From positions 1-21,776 of the forward strand of contig JAJLLM010000070.1 of assembly GCA_033837965.1 (NCBI GenBank): DNA of 21,776 nucleotides, in the 5' to 3' direction. The notes beneath the pieces are model-generated. The model ran no database searches. It saw nothing but the letters and a program-made list of their open reading frames with translations, and was not told the origin of the DNA. Below, in pieces: positions 17,597-21,776 of the stretch (position 1 is the first letter of the stretch; the number at the start of each line of letters is the position of its first letter). Made by a program: the position numbers and the translations under genes. The stretch is from Pseudazoarcus pumilus_A. Its GTDB lineage: Bacteria; Pseudomonadota; Gammaproteobacteria; Burkholderiales; Rhodocyclaceae.

Positions 17597-17612
17597 CTAC
17601 AGGACCGATCCC

Positions 17613-18683
17613 GTGAGCCGTCTCAAGAACGACACCTTCCTGCGCGCGCTGCTGCGTCAGCCCACCGACTACACCCCGCTGTGGCTGATGCGTCAGGCCG
17701 GTCGCTACCTGCCCGAGTACTGCGAGACGCGTCGCCGCGCCGGCAGCTTCCTCGACCTGTGCAAGAACAAGGATCTGGCCTGCGAGGTCACGCTGCAGCC
17801 GCTGGCGCGCTACGACCTCGACGCCGCCATCCTGTTCTCCGACATCCTCACCGTGCCCGACGCCATGGGCCTGGGCCTGTATTTCGCCGAGGGCGAGGGC
17901 CCGCGCTTCGAGCGCCCGCTGCGCGAGGAATGGGAGATCCGCAACCTCACTGCGCCGGACCCCAACATCGAGCTGCGCTACGTCATGGACGCGGTGTCCG
18001 AGATCCGTCGCGCGCTTGACGGTTCGGTTCCGCTGATCGGTTTCTCCGGCAGCCCGTGGACGCTGGCCTGCTACATGGTCGAAGGGCAGTCCTCGTCGGA
18101 CTACCGCAAGATCAAGACCATGGTCTACAGCCGGCCGGACCTGATGCACCACATCCTGTCGGTCACCGCCGATGCCGTGGTGGCCTATCTCAACGCCCAG
18201 ATCGAGGCCGGTGCGCAGGCCGTGATGGTGTTCGATTCCTGGGGCGGCGTGCTGTCCGAGGCAGCCTATCAGGAATTCTCGCTGGCCTATCTGCGTCGCG
18301 TGGTACAGGGACTCACGCGCGAGCGTGACGGCCAGCGCGTGCCCAGCATCGTGTTCACCAAGGGTGGCGGGCTGTGGCTGGAGCGCATTGCCGACATCGG
18401 TTGCGACGCCGTCGGCCTGGACTGGACGATGGACATCGGTCGTGCCCGTCAGTTGGTCGGTGATCGCGTAGCTCTGCAGGGCAACCTCGACCCCAACGTG
18501 CTCTTTGCGCCGCCTGACGTCGTTGCTGCCGAGGCGCGCAAGGTGCTCGATTCCTACGGTCCCCATGCCGGCCACGTCTTCAACCTCGGTCATGGCATCT
18601 CGCAGTTCACGCCGCCCGAGTCGGTGGAAGTGCTGGTCGAAACAGTGCATTCGCACAGCCGCAGCCTGCGTTCTGCCGGCTGA
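17613..18683 (+). CDS. hemE: uroporphyrinogen decarboxylase
   Basis: HemE decarboxylates the four acetate side chains of uroporphyrinogen III to give coproporphyrinogen III in heme synthesis. The 356-residue protein is a full-length TIM barrel. Family signatures are PLWLMRQAGRYLPEY near the N terminus (substrate-binding arginine), FSDILTVPDAMG with the catalytic aspartate D77, GFSGSPWTLACYMVEG, FDSWGG, and the C-terminal FNLGHGI. The GTG start at 17613 has AGGA 8 nt upstream and begins SRLKNDTFLRALLRQPTDYTP, the normal N terminus. It probably has its own promoter at 17528-17556. Confidence 0.97.
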   Translation: MSRLKNDTFLRALLRQPTDYTPLWLMRQAGRYLPEYCETRRRAGSFLDLCKNKDLACEVTLQPLARYDLDAAILFSDILTVPDAMGLGLYFAEGEGPRFERPLREEWEIRNLTAPDPNIELRYVMDAVSEIRRALDGSVPLIGFSGSPWTLACYMVEGQSSSDYRKIKTMVYSRPDLMHHILSVTADAVVAYLNAQIEAGAQAVMVFDSWGGVLSEAAYQEFSLAYLRRVVQGLTRERDGQRVPSIVFTKGGGLWLERIADIGCDAVGLDWTMDIGRARQLVGDRVALQGNLDPNVLFAPPDVVAAEARKVLDSYGPHAGHVFNLGHGISQFTPPESVEVLVETVHSHSRSLRSAG

Positions 18684-18726
18684 TTTTTCCACCCGACACC
18701 CGAAAAAGTGCAAATTCAGGCTTGAC

Positions 18727-18735
18727 TTATGCACA
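18727..18735 (+). promoter_or_regulatory. DnaA box TTATGCACA
   Basis: It matches the TTATNCACA form of the DnaA-box consensus in full. It overlaps the end of a TTGACT hexamer (18722-18727), for which no good -10 element was found. Confidence 0.6.
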
Positions 18736-18892
18736 CGCACGGGTGTTGGTATGCAGTTCCATGAAGAAAAAATGTTGCCAGCCAAGCAGTTATTCCAAGT
18801 TTTTGTTTTATAACAGGTTTTCTGTTGCGTATTGTTAAGGCATGGTGACAGGAAGCCCGTCATTCCGGCGGTTTCACGCGATTTCGCCCAGC

Positions 18893-18901
18893 TTTTTCAC
18901 A
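18893..18901 (+). promoter_or_regulatory. DnaA-box-like TTTTTCACA
   Basis: One mismatch (third base) to TTATNCACA. It is placed 3 nt before the convergent pair of boxes at 18905-18927, which raises its credibility slightly. Confidence 0.4.
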
Positions 18902-18904
18902 AAG

Positions 18905-18927
18905 ATATCCACAGATTGTGTGGACAA
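18905..18927. promoter_or_regulatory. convergent pair of DnaA-box-like sites
   Basis: ATATCCACA (18905-18913, + strand) and TTGTCCACA (18927-18919, minus strand), each 8 of 9 to TTATCCACA, are separated by 5 nt. Together they form the inverted repeat TCCACA-N5-TGTGGA. A further TTATCCATA (8 of 9) lies inside priA at 19108-19116. Confidence 0.55.
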
Positions 18928-19026
18928 CCCTTCTAAGGTTTGAAGAGCAAGGTCTTAGCGCTTCTTTCAATCATCACGCTCAGCTTTCGTGCGCAAGTAT
19001 TTGTATAAAAAGGAAATTGCGGATCA

Positions 19027-21210
19027 ATGAGCTCACCGGAACCGCTTGTTGCCCGCGTTGCGATTGCGGTTCCTTTGCCGCAACTGTTTGATTATTCGTG
19101 CGAAAACTTATCCATAGATGATATCGGGCGTTGCGTTCGCGTCCCCTTCGGCTCCGCCGAGAAGAACGGCGTCATTGTCGAAGTCCTGCCGTCCCATACC
19201 GTCGACGCGTCCCGTCTGAAGTCCGTTTCGCGCGTCCTGCGCGAACTGCCGCCCTTGCCGGCGGACTGGCTGGCGCTGGCCGCCTTTGTCGCCCGCTACT
19301 ACCACGAGCCGCTGGGAGAGGTCATCGCGCTCGCCCTGCCGCCGGGGCTGCGTCGTTCCGATACCGTCGATTCCGCGGCAGCCGACCCCTTTCTGGCGGT
19401 CTCGGCGGCGGGCCGCGCGGCGCTTGAATCCGCGCGGGACAGCCGCGCCCGGCAACTGGTGGCGGCCCTGTGTGAAGGCGGCGTGCAGCGTCGCAGCGTG
19501 CTGCGTGAGCATCCGCTGGCAGCGGCCCTGAACGACGCCATGCGTCGTGGCTGGATCGAGATCGCCGCTGCCGACCGGCCGCCTCACACGGTACTGCAGG
19601 CGCCCCGGCCGACCCCCGATCAGCAGGCTGCCATCGACGCCGTAGCAGCCAGCCTCGAAAGCTTCCAGTGCTGGTTGCTGCAGGGGGTCACCGGCAGCGG
19701 CAAGACTGAGGTCTACCTGCGGCTGGCCGAGCGTGTGCTGGCGGCCGGTCGGCAGGTCTTGATGCTGGTGCCCGAGATCGCGCTCACACCGCAGCTGGAG
19801 AGCCGTGTGGCGTCGCGCTTTCCCTTCGCCAGCGTAGTCAGCCTGCATTCCGCGCAGGCCGCCGGCGCGAGGTCACGCGGCTTCGTGCAGGCCATGGAGG
19901 GCCACGCCGACATCGTGCTCGGCACGCGTCTGTCGGTATTCACGCCCATGCCGCGACTGGGCCTGATCCTGCTCGACGAGGAGCACGACGCTTCCTACAA
20001 GCAGCAGGAGGGGGTGCGCTACTCGGCGCGCGATGTGGCGGTGTGGCGCGCACATGAGCGTGGCGTGCCGATCGTACTGGGCTCGGCCACGCCTTCGCTG
20101 GAGAGCTGGCAGCACGCGCGGCAGGGGCGTTATCGCCCGCTGCGGCTGGATGCGCGAGCGGTGTCGGCTGCAATGCCGGGCGTGCGTTGCGTGGATACAC
20201 GCCATATCCGCCTCGACGAGGGTCTCAGCCCGGCGCTGCGTGAAGCCATCGGCCAGCGCCTGCAGCGCGGTGAGCAGAGTCTGGTGTTCCTCAACCGGCG
20301 CGGCTACGCACCGGTGCTGTCGTGCACTGCCTGTGGCTGGGTGAGCGGTTGCCCGCACTGTTCGGCCAAGCTGGTGGTACATCTGGCCGACCGCCGCATG
20401 CGCTGTCACCACTGCGGCACCGAAGCACCCATTCCGCCGCATTGCCCGAGTTGCGGCAACCAGGACATCCAGCCTTTCGGGCGCGGTACGCAGCGCATCG
20501 AGGAACGCCTCACGGCGATGTTTCCGCAGGCCCGTGTCCTGCGCGTCGACCGTGATGCAGCGCGCACCAGGCCGCAGTGGGAGGCGTTGCTGGCGCGCAT
20601 TGCCGCCGGCGAGGCGGACATCCTGGTCGGCACCCAGATGATGGCCAAGGGGCATGACTTTCCCAAGCTCACGCTGGTCGGAGTGATCGGAGCGGATTCG
20701 TCCCTGCATGCCGCCGATTTCCGCGCGCCGGAGCGCCTGTTCCAGCAGCTCATGCAGGTCGGCGGGCGTGCCGGGCGTGCCCATCTGGCCGGAGAGGTGT
20801 TGATCCAGACCGAGTTTCCCGAGCACCCGCTGTACCGCCATCTGGCACGTCACGACTTCGACGGCTTTGCCGCGCGCGAGCTGGACGAGCGCCGCCTGGC
20901 GGGCTTTCCGCCGTTCAGCCATCAGACCATGTTGCGTGCCGATGCGCCGGAACTGGAGCTGGCATTGGGCTTCCTCGCCGAGGCGCGCGAGTGCGCATTG
21001 GCCATCGCACCGGAAGGCCTGCGCGTCTTCGACGCCGTGCCGATGCGCATGACGCGGCTGGCGCGTCGTGAGCGTGCGCAACTGCTGGTGGAGGCGGATC
21101 AGCGCGGACTGCTGCAGGCTTTCGTGGCGCAGTGGCTGGAGCATTTGCGCAGCTTGCGCGCGCCACGCACGCTGCGCTGGCAGATCGACATCGACCCGCT
21201 GGAGGTCTAG
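19027..21210 (+). CDS. priA: primosomal protein N' (replication restart helicase PriA)
   Basis: PriA recognises stalled forks and D-loops and reloads the replicative helicase. The 727-residue protein matches the family length. Order: N-terminal 3'-end-binding domain (from ARVAIAVPLPQLFDYSC), winged helix, helicase lobe 1 with Walker A GVTGSGKTEVY (K226) and DEEH box D317-H320, and a zinc region with four CxxC pairs (CTAC, CPHC, CHHC, CPSC). Lobe 2 follows with GTQMMAKGHDFPKLTLVG and QVGGRAGR, then the C-terminal domain ending WQIDIDPLEV. The ATG at 19027 has AGGA 12 nt upstream, a rather long spacing. The stop TAG shares the palindrome CTAG with the stop of the convergent gene. Confidence 0.97.
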   Translation: MSSPEPLVARVAIAVPLPQLFDYSCENLSIDDIGRCVRVPFGSAEKNGVIVEVLPSHTVDASRLKSVSRVLRELPPLPADWLALAAFVARYYHEPLGEVIALALPPGLRRSDTVDSAAADPFLAVSAAGRAALESARDSRARQLVAALCEGGVQRRSVLREHPLAAALNDAMRRGWIEIAAADRPPHTVLQAPRPTPDQQAAIDAVAASLESFQCWLLQGVTGSGKTEVYLRLAERVLAAGRQVLMLVPEIALTPQLESRVASRFPFASVVSLHSAQAAGARSRGFVQAMEGHADIVLGTRLSVFTPMPRLGLILLDEEHDASYKQQEGVRYSARDVAVWRAHERGVPIVLGSATPSLESWQHARQGRYRPLRLDARAVSAAMPGVRCVDTRHIRLDEGLSPALREAIGQRLQRGEQSLVFLNRRGYAPVLSCTACGWVSGCPHCSAKLVVHLADRRMRCHHCGTEAPIPPHCPSCGNQDIQPFGRGTQRIEERLTAMFPQARVLRVDRDAARTRPQWEALLARIAAGEADILVGTQMMAKGHDFPKLTLVGVIGADSSLHAADFRAPERLFQQLMQVGGRAGRAHLAGEVLIQTEFPEHPLYRHLARHDFDGFAARELDERRLAGFPPFSHQTMLRADAPELELALGFLAEARECALAIAPEGLRVFDAVPMRMTRLARRERAQLLVEADQRGLLQAFVAQWLEHLRSLRAPRTLRWQIDIDPLEV

Positions 21211-21776
21211 CCCGTCTCGGTGCGGTTGCGACCGGCTTCCTTGGCGGTGTAGAGCGCTTCGTCGGCGGCATGCAGGACTTCATCGATGCCGCGCGTGCCG
21301 TCGATCTCGACCACCCCCAGACTCACCGATAGCCGGAAGGAATCGCCATTGCCGGTGATCGGCGTGCGTCCCAGTGCAGTGTGCAGGCGCTCGGCCACAC
21401 GCAGGGCGTCGTCCAGCACGGTATCGGGCAGCAGCATCGCGAATTCCTCACCGCCCCAGCGCCCGATCAGGTCCACTTCGCGGAAGACACTCATGCAGGT
21501 TGCTGCGAACACCGTCAGCGCGTGGTCGCCGGTCTGGTGACCATAGTGGTCATTGATGTTCTTGAAGTGGTCCAGATCGGCCATGATCAGACAGCTCGGG
21601 CCCTTGCCGCGCGCGACCCGGGCGATTTCCTGCGACAGCCGCTCACCGAAGGCGCGCCGATTGGCGAGCCCGGTCAGCGCGTCGGTGGCGGCGAGGTACG
21701 CCATCTCGCGTCGGGCCGCGTCGATCTGCGCCAGCATTTCGGCCTGCTTCTGGTTCTGGCGATAGAGTTGCAGCAG
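21207..21776 (-). CDS. GGDEF diguanylate cyclase domain protein (5' part beyond window)
   Basis: The frame enters from the right edge with no start seen; 189 codons are visible. The first residues (LLQLYRQNQKQAEMLAQIDAARREM) look like a coiled-coil signalling helix. A GGDEF domain follows with the DALTGLANRRAF opening, the metal-binding D in ADLDHFKNIND, the active-site GGEEF (an active variant) and the C-terminal ALYTAKEAGRNR. The inhibitory I-site RxxD is present as REVD, five residues before GGEEF, so product inhibition by c-di-GMP is expected. A sensor domain probably lies upstream, outside the window. It converges on priA with a 4-nt overlap. Confidence 0.92.
   Translation of the reverse strand: MLQLYRQNQKQAEMLAQIDAARREMAYLAATDALTGLANRRAFGERLSQEIARVARGKGPSCLIMADLDHFKNINDHYGHQTGDHALTVFAATCMSVFREVDLIGRWGGEEFAMLLPDTVLDDALRVAERLHTALGRTPITGNGDSFRLSVSLGVVEIDGTRGIDEVLHAADEALYTAKEAGRNRTETG

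Larger units (their letters stand above)
18684..19026. other. AT-rich hemE-priA intergenic region, candidate origin-like
   Basis: This 343-nt gap is the longest non-coding stretch of the window. It has about 44% G+C, and the 18771-18840 segment has about 36%, against roughly 60% or more in the surrounding genes. It contains TTATGCACA (18727-18735), TTTTTCACA (18893-18901) and a convergent pair ATATCCACA/TTGTCCACA (18905-18927). It also has a 5-bp inverted repeat AACAG/CTGTT (18812-18826) and a half-parS-like GGTTTCACG (18870-18878). No gene, convincing terminator or full promoter was found. A 20-codon ATG frame at 18751-18813 has no ribosome site and is not called. Confidence 0.55.

Noticed and set aside
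18505..18813. Open frame overlapping the hemE end, including a 20-codon ATG frame at 18751-18813
   Set aside because: No ribosome site, no recognisable product, ends in the AT-rich gap; shadow of hemE.
18812..18826. Inverted repeat AACAG/CTGTT as hemE terminator
   Set aside because: Only 5 bp with little G+C and no T-run after the stem, and it lies 130 nt after the stop.
18870..18886. Possible third parS site (GGTTTCACG followed by CGATTTC)
   Set aside because: Only the left half matches; the right half of the palindrome is degenerate, so ParB binding is unlikely.
19004..19009. TATAAA as -10 element for priA
   Set aside because: No -35 at proper spacing, and transcription starting there would begin downstream of the AGGA ribosome site.

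Overview
The window carries a chromosomal, origin-proximal housekeeping region of a GC-rich betaproteobacterium. The protein sequences and the order rsmB - DUF4390 - ntrY-like - ntrX-like - trkA - trkH suggest Rhodocyclales (Azoarcus/Thauera/Zoogloea type). That placement rests on recognition of families and gene order, not on a database search. No rRNA, tRNA, CRISPR array, insertion sequence or prophage gene was found. Coding is dense and many genes start with GTG (dnaA, rnpA, mnmE, the TSUP gene, rsmB, trkA, hemE).

Layout. Bases 1-4371 hold gyrB (3' end cut off by the window edge), dnaN and dnaA on the minus strand, that is dnaA>dnaN>gyrB reading leftwards. A 285-base divergent region (4372-4656) holds one perfect DnaA box and the rpmH promoter. 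Reading rightwards come rpmH, rnpA, yidD, yidC and mnmE (ribosomal protein L34, RNase P protein, membrane protein insertion, tRNA wobble modification). A TSUP-family permease gene (8516-9286) is bracketed by two near-perfect parS centromere sites (8487-8502 and 9297-9312). Next is a tightly packed run: rsmB (16S rRNA m5C methyltransferase), a secreted DUF4390 protein, an NtrY-like histidine kinase, an NtrX-like response regulator with a decayed AAA+ domain, then trkA and trkH (potassium uptake). hemE has its own promoter. An AT-rich 343-base gap (18684-19026, about 44% G+C) follows, with several DnaA-box-like sites, then priA. The window ends in a minus-strand GGDEF gene whose stop codon interlocks with the priA stop.

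How it fits together. Replication initiation (dnaA, dnaN, gyrB, priA), chromosome partition sites (parS) and DnaA boxes mark this as the origin domain. The notable non-coding signals are: the parS pair; two hairpins at the rpmH/rnpA junction, one of them terminator-like and built inside conserved rnpA codons; three G+C-only hairpins each ending exactly 16 nt before the start of gyrB, mnmE or hemE; and the hemE-priA gap, which looks more like a replication origin than the dnaA-rpmH gap does. The most unusual protein is the NtrX-like regulator, which has lost the ATPase and sigma-54 contact motifs.
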